Origin: Idiomarina piscisalsi
GTDB taxonomy: Bacteria; Pseudomonadota; Gammaproteobacteria; Enterobacterales; Alteromonadaceae
NCBI RefSeq assembly: GCF_002211765.1
Contig: NZ_CP022133.1
Coordinates: 496,001-560,000, forward strand
Direction: 5' to 3'
Length of the DNA: 64,000 nucleotides
The position numbers and the translations under genes were made by a program. Under the pieces are notes generated by a model, which searched no databases, was not told the DNA's origin, and saw only the letters and a program-made list of their open reading frames with translations. Shown in pieces: positions 7,590 through 15,791 of the stretch (the stretch's first letter is position 1; each line of letters begins with the position of its first letter).

Positions 7590-9053
7590 TTACTTACGTT
7601 CGTCCAGCCTGCGGTTGAAGTCAGCCATAATGAGGCGATAAAGCTCGTATCCCAGGTGCAAATCTTCCACGCCATATTCAATGGACGGATTATCGTTAAT
7701 TTCGATAACCACAGGTCCTCGGTCCGTTTGCTTGATATCGACACCGTATAGGCCGTCACCAATCAGCCGGGTCGCCTGCAATGCAAGACGAACCACGTCT
7801 TTTGGCGCCTGATGAACGCCAAGCGTTGTAAACGAGCCGCTTTTCGCACGAGAAGAGGACTCTTTATGGTTGTAAATTTGCCAGTGATTGCGCGCCATAA
7901 AATACTGACAGGCATAAATAGGCCGGTTATTCAGTACGCCAATACGCCAGTCGTACTCTGTTTTAATAAACTCTTGTGCCAGCAAAATAGTGGACTGCTC
8001 AAACAAGCTTTCAGCGATAGACTGTAATTGCTCCAGGTTTTCTGCTTTTTCAACGCCAACTGAAAACGACCCGTCAGGAATTTTGAGCACGACGGGATAA
8101 CCGAGATTGTCACCAATCGCTTTGTAATCAATGTCTGACTGACTGAGCAACAACTTGGTTTTTGGTGTGGCGACGTTGTGTTTGTCCAGCAGCTCTTTTA
8201 GAAACACTTTGTTCGCACACTGAACAATGTCGCCAGGGTGGTCAATGACGACCATGCCATTGGCTTCCGCCTTTTTAGCAAAATGGTAGGTGTAGTGATT
8301 GATTCGTGTGGTTTCTCTTATAAATAACGCGTCAAACTCTAGCAAACGGTTGAAGTCGTCTGCGGTTATTAACTCGGCGTCGATATCGGCCTCTTTCGCC
8401 GCCTTAATAAATTGACTCAGAGCGCGCTTGTCGGACGTCGGAATAGCTTCTTCCGGATTATGCAGTATTGCCAAGTCAAAACGCAGTTCTTTGCGTGAAC
8501 GCGCTTTACGCCAAACACGCTTACTGAACTGGTCTAACGCATTGCCAAAGAAGCTTTGTTCATCGTCATTGAGCTCGTTCAACGCCCCAGCTTGCAAGGC
8601 CGAAATATACCAGCGGCCATTAAACTCAAGCTGGATTCGCAATATCGGGCATGGGTAGCGCTCGAAAATTTGCCGGGCAAAGTTCCTCAATGCTTTTTCT
8701 TCACACATACCAAAGCAAATAAGCAGTGACAAAGACTGCTTGTCAGACTGTTGCAGGTAACGCAGCAGTGATCGGTCAGTGGCATTAATGAGTAACTGAT
8801 AATGTGAAAAGTTATTCACATCGTTAATGGTCGCCACCGACGGAATGACCTTTTGACCACGGGCTTCTGCCAGCAAACTGACATAGTAGCCAGTCGATAA
8901 GTAAGACAGGTCGTTACAAAGGTTTAAAATACTTTGACGCGAATTAGAGTGAGTCGTTTGCAAGTACTCACTTGCGCTAAGTAAGCTTTGGCTAGGGTAG
9001 TATGGTTGCCAATCGACCATGTCGTCAATAATGACGTGAGCCTGAGTTTGCAT
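7590..9053 (-). CDS. RimK family ATP-grasp ligase with N-terminal RLAN-type domain
   Basis: A protein of about 487 residues. The N-terminal half (residues 1-200, VIIDDMVDW, NDLSYLSTGYYVSLLAEARG) fits the domain found ahead of some RimK-like ligases. The C-terminal half is an ATP-grasp domain with GYPVVLKIPDGSFSVGV (ATP-binding loop), YDWRIGVLNN and the metal-binding EINDNPSIEYG. Such enzymes join a carboxylate to an amine using ATP, often adding glutamate-like residues. The acceptor here is unknown. I chose the ATG at 9053 (MQTQAHVIIDDM), preceded by AGGA; the frame is open 21 codons farther upstream, but that extension is not protein-like. It forms an operon with the GNAT gene downstream. 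Confidence 0.85.
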   Translation of the reverse strand: MQTQAHVIIDDMVDWQPYYPSQSLLSASEYLQTTHSNSRQSILNLCNDLSYLSTGYYVSLLAEARGQKVIPSVATINDVNNFSHYQLLINATDRSLLRYLQQSDKQSLSLLICFGMCEEKALRNFARQIFERYPCPILRIQLEFNGRWYISALQAGALNELNDDEQSFFGNALDQFSKRVWRKARSRKELRFDLAILHNPEEAIPTSDKRALSQFIKAAKEADIDAELITADDFNRLLEFDALFIRETTRINHYTYHFAKKAEANGMVVIDHPGDIVQCANKVFLKELLDKHNVATPKTKLLLSQSDIDYKAIGDNLGYPVVLKIPDGSFSVGVEKAENLEQLQSIAESLFEQSTILLAQEFIKTEYDWRIGVLNNRPIYACQYFMARNHWQIYNHKESSSRAKSGSFTTLGVHQAPKDVVRLALQATRLIGDGLYGVDIKQTDRGPVVIEINDNPSIEYGVEDLHLGYELYRLIMADFNRRLDERK

Positions 9054-9183
9054 GATATCCTGATATAAAAAGTGTAAAAAACACGAGTTTATTTGCTTAT
9101 TAAAAGCAACTGACACTATATTAGAAAGATAACGGATAACAAGCAGATTTTATTGTTTTTTTGCTTTGAAAGGAGTCAGATAA

Positions 9184-9792
9184 ATGCTGACAATTTTGGC
9201 GAAACTGCTAAAGGCGTTGAACTCGGAAACGAGCCCATGGGCGCTGGCGTTAGCAGTGGTTTTAGGAATGTTCATTGGTCTGACGCCGCTGTGGCGGATC
9301 CATAACCTCATTATTATTCTTGCCGCCCTTATTTTCCGGGTGAACTTAAGTTTGTTTCTGGTTTCTTTCGGTGTGTTTTCTGGTATTGCCTACCTGTTGG
9401 ATCCGGTTTTCCACGATATGGGATTGAGTATTCTTAACGCATCGAGCTGGCAAGGCATTTACGAAGCTGCATACGCTAGTGCGGTAGGACGTTTGTCGAT
9501 GTTTAACCACACCATAACGATGGGAAGTGTGGTCTTTAGTTTGCTGGCCGCTCCTTTCGTTGCTGCGATTAGCTACTTTATTGTCGCCAACTACCGTAAG
9601 CGCATTCAAAAAGCTTTTATGAAACTGCGAGTTGTGCAAATTATTAAAGGCAGTCGGTTCTGGCAAATTTACTCGAGTCTTAGGGGTAATTATGAAACGA
9701 GGTATTATTCGTTGGCCCGGACTGGCCGTATTTACCGGGTTTGTGCTGCTGTTGGTGGCTATTTCGTGGTTATTCCTGGACGCCATTATTAA
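9184..9792 (+). CDS. Small inner-membrane protein, DUF2062/TIGR03546-like
   Basis: A 202-residue protein. The N-terminal 140 residues hold three to four membrane segments and a pattern typical of DUF2062-type proteins (SPWALALAVVLGMFIGLTP, RVNLSLFLVSF). I recognise it as the partner usually encoded before the TIGR03545 family gene; the function is unknown. A ribosome binding site (AAAGGAG) precedes the ATG. The final 33 or so residues (after LRGNYE) lie within the overlap with the next gene, are Arg/Tyr-rich, and are probably a frame-driven extension. Neighbouring families end near this point, so a lost stop codon is plausible. Confidence 0.75.
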   Translation: MLTILAKLLKALNSETSPWALALAVVLGMFIGLTPLWRIHNLIIILAALIFRVNLSLFLVSFGVFSGIAYLLDPVFHDMGLSILNASSWQGIYEAAYASAVGRLSMFNHTITMGSVVFSLLAAPFVAAISYFIVANYRKRIQKAFMKLRVVQIIKGSRFWQIYSSLRGNYETRYYSLARTGRIYRVCAAVGGYFVVIPGRHY

Positions 9793-11443
9793 GGTCACTT
9801 TAGAGCATACACTGGGTCGTTTGAATGGCGCTGAAGTGAATATTGAACGGGTCGAGCACAGTTGGTCACCGTTGGCGCTACGCATAAAAGGTGTGCAAGT
9901 GACTAACCCGCAGCAACCGACACATAACCGAGTACAGGTAGGGGAAGCGTCTGCCGATATCAGTCCAACCGAGTTGATTCTGGGACGCACCTTAATTGAA
10001 CAACTCACAATGACTGGCATTCGCGTTAATCAGGAACGCGACAGTGAGGGGGAGGTTTACGTTCTGCCGTCAGAAGAAGACATGAAGCAATGGGCTGAGC
10101 AGTCCTGGGAAAACTTAAAAATGTCATTGCCGTCAACTGACGAAATTGTTGCTCAGGTTGACTTGCGGACTGACAAAGTCATTGAAGAGTCTAAACAAAC
10201 GTATGAACAACAGAAGCAGCAAGTGTTGGCTGCAAAAGAGGCTTTGCCGAGCGAAGATAAAATAAAAGAGTATGAGCAACAGCTGAAAGAAATAACGGAC
10301 AGTGACACCGCTGGACTTGGTGATATTGCGGCACGTAAAAAGGCGTTCGATGAACTGAAAGAGTCGATTCGTAAAGACAAAGAGGCGGTTACAAACTTCC
10401 GTGAAAGAGTGTCAGAAGCGAAAGACGTTCTGCAAACACAAGTGGCAGAACTGAAAAATGCCCCCGGCAATGACATCGATAGGATCAAGTCGTTTTTTAG
10501 TATGGATGGTCAGGGCTTACAGAACGTAACTGGCTTGCTGCTGGGTGAGCAAGCAAAGCAGTGGAGCCAATACCTGTTGCTGGCCTACGAGCAGTTGGGA
10601 CCCATGCTGGCACGCTCAGACAATTCCGGAACGGTTGAACCGGTGCGTGGTGAGGGACAGCGTATTTCTTTTGCTGAACAAGATGCGCCTCCAGAATTCT
10701 TAATTAAAAAGGCGCGTACCGAGTTTATGGTGGCTGGCACCGTTATTGATGTCGATTGGCAAAATATTACCCACCAGCACAACTTACTTGGACAACCCAC
10801 GACGTACCAGGCGCGCGCTGATAACAGTGAATTATGGAAAGCGTTTAACTTAAATGGTGAGCTGTCGCTAACAGACTTGGGGATTGATGCCAAACAGCAA
10901 TGGCAGCTAAAAGGCGCACAACTGCAAAATCTCGGGTTAAGCCAGAGTGCCGAGCTAAGTGCTCAGATTGTCTCGTCATTGCTCGACAGTGACGGCACTA
11001 TTTTAGTTCGAGAAAACAAGCTTGATGGTAATGCGATGGTCAGAATGCTGAACCTCGACATGGATGCCAGCGGCTCCAGCAAACTGACAAATGCGATTGC
11101 CAGCGCACTGGAACAATTACAACGTCTGGATATTGCCACCAACATTGCCGGCGATATTCAAAGTCCATCGTTGAGTTTCGATTCCGACTTAGATGACCAG
11201 CTGGGTAGCTTATTAGCCGATACTGCCATGGCGGAGGCGGATGGTAAGTTGGCAGACATAAAAGCCGACTTAACCGCGAAAGTGTCTGAACAGCTTGGTA
11301 GTCAGGAAGAGCTGTTACAAAACCTGACGCAATGGAACAGCGAGTCAGGTGAAAAAGGTCAGAAGTTGGAAGAGTTACTGAAGTCTAAACTCGAAGACAG
11401 CCTGAAAGACAAGCTTAAGGGTCGCCTGTTCGGCGACTCTTAA
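9692..11443 (+). CDS. AsmA-like envelope protein of the TIGR03545 type
   Basis: A protein of about 583 residues. It has one N-terminal membrane anchor (WPGLAVFTGFVLLLVAISWL) followed by a segment that reads like the start of AsmA-type proteins (GAEVNIERVEHSWSPLALRI). Residues about 100-270 are highly charged and predicted by eye to be coiled coil. A C-terminal region returns to beta-rich sequence. The start at 9692 is chosen because AGGGG lies 6 bases upstream; an open frame extends 20 codons further but within the upstream gene. The gene overlaps the DUF2062-like gene by 101 bases, so translation is probably coupled. AsmA relatives work in lipid transport or outer-membrane homeostasis, but here that is inference. 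Confidence 0.78.
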   Translation: MKRGIIRWPGLAVFTGFVLLLVAISWLFLDAIIKVTLEHTLGRLNGAEVNIERVEHSWSPLALRIKGVQVTNPQQPTHNRVQVGEASADISPTELILGRTLIEQLTMTGIRVNQERDSEGEVYVLPSEEDMKQWAEQSWENLKMSLPSTDEIVAQVDLRTDKVIEESKQTYEQQKQQVLAAKEALPSEDKIKEYEQQLKEITDSDTAGLGDIAARKKAFDELKESIRKDKEAVTNFRERVSEAKDVLQTQVAELKNAPGNDIDRIKSFFSMDGQGLQNVTGLLLGEQAKQWSQYLLLAYEQLGPMLARSDNSGTVEPVRGEGQRISFAEQDAPPEFLIKKARTEFMVAGTVIDVDWQNITHQHNLLGQPTTYQARADNSELWKAFNLNGELSLTDLGIDAKQQWQLKGAQLQNLGLSQSAELSAQIVSSLLDSDGTILVRENKLDGNAMVRMLNLDMDASGSSKLTNAIASALEQLQRLDIATNIAGDIQSPSLSFDSDLDDQLGSLLADTAMAEADGKLADIKADLTAKVSEQLGSQEELLQNLTQWNSESGEKGQKLEELLKSKLEDSLKDKLKGRLFGDS

Positions 11444-11453
11444 ACTTAAGAGC

Positions 11454-11497
11454 GAATTACTCAGTAGCTAAGAACTCGCTGAGTAATTCAGCTTTTT
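11454..11497 (+). terminator. Hairpin and T-run after the AsmA-like gene
   Basis: GAATTACTCAG (11454-11464) pairs perfectly with CTGAGTAATTC (11479-11489) around a 14-base loop and is followed by AGCTTTTTG. It suits termination of the plus-strand transcript that ended at 11443. It overlaps the last codons of the convergent MetX-like gene. A smaller dyad, CTCTTAA/TTAAGAG (11437-11452), precedes it. Confidence 0.55.
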
Positions 11498-12635
11498 GTT
11501 GAATAGAGAACAACCCGTTTAAGTGTCCCCAGGGACCACTAATTTCTTCGTACTGAACTTCTTTACCCAATTCTTTAAGTGTATTTGCTGTGTTCTCCGC
11601 CATATAAGGCATGAGCAACAAGTCGTTGCTAGACGGCAGAAAGAGTGTTTTTGCAGAAATGTTTTTTAAGCCGTCTTCCAGCGTTTTTTGATGCCCGGCT
11701 ACAAACAGCTGGTTTGCACGCACTAGGTAAAGAATATGGTTTGCATCGGCCAGTGGTGCACGTGCTCGGCTGGCACTGTATAACCATTCTACTGCGGGCA
11801 GCTCATTAGTCACGGATTCCAACCCTTTTTCAGGCAGGGTTTCCTGCTGAGGTACCGCTTGGTTAATGTATTCCGGGTGCATGGCGCCATGGGTGATCAT
11901 GGCTTGTGCCATAGTGACACCGTCTAAAGGTGCGTCGCCGTTGTAGTAGTCACCACCGTTCCAGTTAGGATCCAGTTTAATGGCTTTTGCCCACTGCTCC
12001 AGGCCCATGATGGTCCAGGCGTCTAACGAGCCGGCACCAATAACCGAGACCATACGTTCAACCCAGTCCGGGTAAGCCGCCGCCCATTCAATAGCCTGCA
12101 GTGAGCCCATTGAAGCTCCGACTACTGCATGCAATTTACTAATACCTAAATCTTCCAGAAGCGCCTTTTGAACGTTAACAAAATCACGAATGGTCACAAC
12201 GGGAAAGTCCAGGCCATAAGGCTTGCCAGTATCCGGATTAATGCTGGCAGGGCCGGTAGTAATCACATTAGGCAGGTTAGGGTAAGCGTTAACTAACGAG
12301 TCAACGCTAATAACATAGTATTTGTCAGTATCAATGGCTTTGCCAGGACCGATAATAGCGTCCCAGTAGCCCGCCTGCTGATCATTCTCACTGTACTTAC
12401 CCGCAGCGTGACTGTTACCGGAGAAAAAGTGAGTAATAAGCACGACGTTATCTTTTGCTTCATTGAGTGTGCCGTAAGACTCCCAGCCCACTTTTACGTC
12501 TTTAATGGTTTCACCGCCGTGGGTGGTGTAACTTTCCATACTAAAGGTCTTTTTTTCGACCCATTGTTCGGCTGCTAACGGTAAGCTGATTAGCAATACC
12601 GCAATGCTAATAACCGTTGTCCATAATCGTGTCAT
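11457..12635 (-). CDS. Exported alpha/beta hydrolase, homoserine O-acetyltransferase (MetX)-like
   Basis: A 392-residue protein with a signal peptide (MTRLWTTVISIAVLLISLPL, then AAEQ) followed by a MetX-type alpha/beta-hydrolase domain. The nucleophile elbow is GASMGSLQAIEW, the likely acid is in SSNDLLLMP, and the His is in GPWGHLNGLF. Real MetX is cytoplasmic and acetylates homoserine. The export signal and the Gly-to-Ser change after the elbow (GGSMGG in MetX) argue for a different job, probably an esterase or acyl-hydrolase in the periplasm. The start overlaps the acyl-CoA ligase stop by 4 bases (ATGA), so the two are translationally coupled, and its product may release the acid that the ligase activates. 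Confidence 0.82.
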   Translation of the reverse strand: MTRLWTTVISIAVLLISLPLAAEQWVEKKTFSMESYTTHGGETIKDVKVGWESYGTLNEAKDNVVLITHFFSGNSHAAGKYSENDQQAGYWDAIIGPGKAIDTDKYYVISVDSLVNAYPNLPNVITTGPASINPDTGKPYGLDFPVVTIRDFVNVQKALLEDLGISKLHAVVGASMGSLQAIEWAAAYPDWVERMVSVIGAGSLDAWTIMGLEQWAKAIKLDPNWNGGDYYNGDAPLDGVTMAQAMITHGAMHPEYINQAVPQQETLPEKGLESVTNELPAVEWLYSASRARAPLADANHILYLVRANQLFVAGHQKTLEDGLKNISAKTLFLPSSNDLLLMPYMAENTANTLKELGKEVQYEEISGPWGHLNGLFSIQQKAELLSEFLATE

Positions 12636-14260
12636 GACACATTCTCCTGTAAGTAATTTTGGTAGTGCTCGCGCAATTTATTTTTAACCAGCTTACCGGT
12701 GCCGGTATGGGGCAGTTCATCCACAAAAACCACGTCGTCAGGCATCCACCAACGGGCAATTTTACCGGTTAAAAAGTCTTTAATATCTTGCTTTGACAGC
12801 TGGTGACCTTTATTCAGCACCACCAGCAAGAGCGGTCGCTCGTCCCATTTCGGATGTTTAACACCAATAACACAAGACTCGTTAACCGCTTCGTGCTGGC
12901 TGACAATGTTTTCGATATCCAGAGAGCTTATCCATTCGCCACCGCTTTTAATCACATCTTTTTTGCGGTCAACCACTTTCATAAAGCCTTCTGGGTCAAT
13001 AACCGCAATGTCACCCGTAGCTAGCCACCCATCAGGGAAGCTACTTAAGTCGTCGTTGCGGAAGTACTGTGAAGCAATCCAATGCCCCCGAACCTGAAGC
13101 TCGCCACGTGTTTCCCCATCATTCGGCAGTGGATTATCGTCCGCGTCAACAATGCGGTGTTCAATACCAAAAACCGGGCGGCCTGCCGTTGTTTGTAGCT
13201 GATATTGCTCGTCTTTAGGCCGGTTAATAATATCGGCCTGCGGCGGTACCGAATGCACCAGAGGGCCAGTTTCTGTCATACCCCATATCGGCTGCCAGTA
13301 AACGTCGTACTCTTTGTCGTAAGTTTTCACCAGCCCCATAGGTGAAGCGGCGCCACCAACACAAACGCGTTGCAGCGATGGAATATCCAGTGAGTTTTCA
13401 CTGAGATAATTGTGCAAAGTGAGCCAGATAGTGGGCACGCCTAAGCCTACAGTGACTCGCTCGTTACGAATCATCTCAGCCATTGCCTCACCCGAGGTAC
13501 CGTCGCCGGTAAACACTAACTTACAACCGGACAAAGGACCGGCGTAGGGCGCGCCCCAGGCAGCTACATGGTACATAGTCACCATAGGCATTAAGACGGT
13601 GTCGCTGCGTAAGTCGAGCATGTCGGCACTGACGGTTGCCTGGGCGTGTAAGACCATGGCGCGGTGTGAGGCCAGTACCCCTTTCGGGTTGCCTGTCGTG
13701 CCTGAGGTGTAACAAAGCAGGGCGGCACTGTCTTCATCAACGTCTGGCCAGTCAAAGTCTTGAGACTCTGGTTCCACAAGCTCTTCATAACAAAGCGCAT
13801 TATTGAGTTTGGTGTCCGGCATGTGGCTTTTGTCAGTCATTACCACAAAACCCTTCACGTTCGGGAGCTCATCCTCAATGGATTCCAGTAGCTCGACAAA
13901 GCTGAGGTCTACAAATACCCAGCCACTTTCTGCATGGTTCACTATCCAGGCAATTTGCTCGCCAAATAAGCGAGGGTTTACCGTGTGCATAACAGCACCA
14001 CTGCCACTGACCGCATAGTAAAGCTCCATGTGCCGGTAGGTATTCCAGGCCAGACTGGCTACGCGTTCGCCGGGTTGTACTCCCAGTTTTTTTAAAGCGT
14101 TAGCTAATTGTCCGCTACGTTGCCAGCAGTCAGCATAGCTGTAGCGGTGGATATCACCTTCCAGCCGGCGGGTAACAATTTCCTGCCGTGCGTGTCGGTT
14201 GGCTGCAAACTTCAGTAAGTCGATAATTTGCAGTGGCCGTTTCATCATATTTCCTAACAT
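12632..14260 (-). CDS. AMP-binding acyl-CoA ligase (medium/long-chain or DmdB-like)
   Basis: A 542-residue adenylate-forming enzyme that activates a carboxylate to its CoA thioester. The phosphate-binding motif is YTSGTTGNPKG, the A5-type motif is WGMTETGPL, the A7/A8 segment runs from WLATGDIA to DRKKDVIKSGGEWIS, and the A10 lysine is in TGTGKLVKN. The overall pattern is closest to the fatty-acyl/3-methylthiopropionyl-CoA ligase group, but chain length cannot be read from the sequence. Start choice is open: ATG codons occur at 14260, 14248 and 14245. AGGA spaces best with 14245 (MKRPLQIIDLL), which is also how relatives tend to begin. Second gene of the gntP-ligase-hydrolase operon. Confidence 0.92.
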   Translation of the reverse strand: MLGNMMKRPLQIIDLLKFAANRHARQEIVTRRLEGDIHRYSYADCWQRSGQLANALKKLGVQPGERVASLAWNTYRHMELYYAVSGSGAVMHTVNPRLFGEQIAWIVNHAESGWVFVDLSFVELLESIEDELPNVKGFVVMTDKSHMPDTKLNNALCYEELVEPESQDFDWPDVDEDSAALLCYTSGTTGNPKGVLASHRAMVLHAQATVSADMLDLRSDTVLMPMVTMYHVAAWGAPYAGPLSGCKLVFTGDGTSGEAMAEMIRNERVTVGLGVPTIWLTLHNYLSENSLDIPSLQRVCVGGAASPMGLVKTYDKEYDVYWQPIWGMTETGPLVHSVPPQADIINRPKDEQYQLQTTAGRPVFGIEHRIVDADDNPLPNDGETRGELQVRGHWIASQYFRNDDLSSFPDGWLATGDIAVIDPEGFMKVVDRKKDVIKSGGEWISSLDIENIVSQHEAVNESCVIGVKHPKWDERPLLLVVLNKGHQLSKQDIKDFLTGKIARWWMPDDVVFVDELPHTGTGKLVKNKLREHYQNYLQENVS

Positions 14261-14283
14261 GGCTATTTTCCCTTACGGCTGGG

Positions 14284-15576
14284 TTACAACATGAACAAGC
14301 CAATGGCTACGGCCAGACCCATTAACGGCACAACAACGGTGACGGCAGCGACAGCCCAGTAAGCGGCACTGTGCTTCTCGTTACAAATGGCGCGAATGGT
14401 GGTAACCACATAACCATTGTGTGGTAACGAGTCCAGCGCACCAGAAGAAATGGAAACAATGCGATGGAGTTGCTCCGGGTTAACGCCGGCAGCCATATAG
14501 TGCGGTCCCACTTCAGGTAAGGCGATTGCCTGACCACCGGAGGCAGACCCCGTCAAGCCAGCAATAACGCTGACTGCAACAGCCGCGCCGACTAACTCAT
14601 TACCGGGTAAATTGGTCATGGCGGTCACGGCTGCATCAAAAGCTGGAGTTATCTTGGCAATGCTACCAAACCCAACAACGGCGGCGGTGTTACCGATAGC
14701 AACCAACGCACCGGTTGTGGCTTCATGAATAGCGGTTTGTGGTTTATGAAAATGTTTAAAGTTAATGACCGCGATGGCAATAACACCGCCCAGCAAAGCA
14801 ACAATTAACGCGTTTTGTTGTAAGGTGTCGTGAAAGGTAAAGGACAGCCCCAGCACCACCAACAGCGGAATCAGCCCGCTAATAGGCGAGGGCAGTTCTC
14901 GATCGAGTAAAATAGGATCACCTTCACGCGCTTCAAATTGCTCGCCATTTGCGACGGCACGATTAATGATTTTTTTGAGCCACCAGTAACCGAAAGTTGC
15001 CATTAACACAGCGACTACCAAGCTAACCTCCCAGGCTGCGTAAGGCGAAGTACCTAAGTATTTTACCGGTATCCAGTTTTGAATTTCTGGTGAGCCAGCG
15101 GAGGTCATGGTAAAAGTGACTGAGCCAAAGGCCAGTGCTGCCGGAATAAAACGACGAGGTAAGTTCGCGTCTTTAAACAAACTGAGCGCCATTGGGTAAA
15201 CCGAGAACGCCACAACGAATACACTGACGCCGCCGTAGGTCAGAATTGCGCAGGCCAGAACAACAGCGAGAACCGCCTGTTTTCGGCCTAGCTTATTAAT
15301 AATAAAACGAGCAACGCTGTCTGCTGCGCCAGTGTCTTCCATAAACTTACCGAACATAGAGCCCAGCAAGAACATAAAGAACCAGGCCGCGACAAAGCTG
15401 GCAAAGCCGTCCATATAGGCACTGACAAAGTTCACGTCACCTGTAAATAAAGGGACGCCACTGCATAAAGCCACAATAACGGCGCAAAGAGGGGCACTGA
15501 TAAACAGGTTCATCCCTCGTAGTGTGAGTATGATAAGCAGCACCAAGCCGCCAATCAGGCCAATCATACTTAACAT
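14284..15576 (-). CDS. GntP family permease (gluconate/carboxylate:H+ symporter type)
   Basis: A 430-residue inner-membrane protein with about 12 hydrophobic segments and the GntP/citrate-transporter family pattern, for example GSMFGKFMEDTGAADSVARF, GLTGSASGGQAIALPEVG and SSGALDSLPHNGYVVTT. The family imports organic acids such as gluconate, hydroxybutyrate or lactate by proton symport. It is the first gene of the minus-strand operon with the acyl-CoA ligase (23 bases downstream). That arrangement suggests import of a carboxylic acid which is then converted to a CoA ester. Confidence 0.88.
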   Translation of the reverse strand: MLSMIGLIGGLVLLIILTLRGMNLFISAPLCAVIVALCSGVPLFTGDVNFVSAYMDGFASFVAAWFFMFLLGSMFGKFMEDTGAADSVARFIINKLGRKQAVLAVVLACAILTYGGVSVFVVAFSVYPMALSLFKDANLPRRFIPAALAFGSVTFTMTSAGSPEIQNWIPVKYLGTSPYAAWEVSLVVAVLMATFGYWWLKKIINRAVANGEQFEAREGDPILLDRELPSPISGLIPLLVVLGLSFTFHDTLQQNALIVALLGGVIAIAVINFKHFHKPQTAIHEATTGALVAIGNTAAVVGFGSIAKITPAFDAAVTAMTNLPGNELVGAAVAVSVIAGLTGSASGGQAIALPEVGPHYMAAGVNPEQLHRIVSISSGALDSLPHNGYVVTTIRAICNEKHSAAYWAVAAVTVVVPLMGLAVAIGLFML

Positions 15577-15655
15577 GAGTTACCTCGCAACGAATGAAAA
15601 ACGGACCATGCTCTGAATCGTTGCATGGAAGTATTCTGCGTTATTAAGGAAATTG

Positions 15656-15673
15656 ACCATATAGTACTATGGT
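15656..15673. promoter_or_regulatory. Inverted repeat in the gntP/TonB-receptor divergent promoter region
   Basis: ACCATA and TATGGT flank TAGTAC, giving an 18-base dyad in the 215-base divergent region (15577-15791). It lies 80 bases from the gntP start and 119 from the TonB-receptor start. It could be an operator for a LuxR-type regulator, and the CrbR-like gene is adjacent, but no site consensus was matched, so the assignment is inference. No other strong element is seen in the region. Confidence 0.35.
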
Positions 15674-15791
15674 ACAGATCACAATTTTAACAATTTGCGC
15701 TAGTTTAATGGGCAACCATAGCTCTGAACCGTTAAATTGCTGTAAACGGAAATAATAAATACAAACGACATTATCTGTCAGGGGAACAACC

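Noticed and set aside
9346..10020. 224-codon minus-strand frame across the DUF2062-like and AsmA-like genes
   Set aside because: Antisense shadow: no domain, Ser/Thr/Asn-rich, and no upstream signals.
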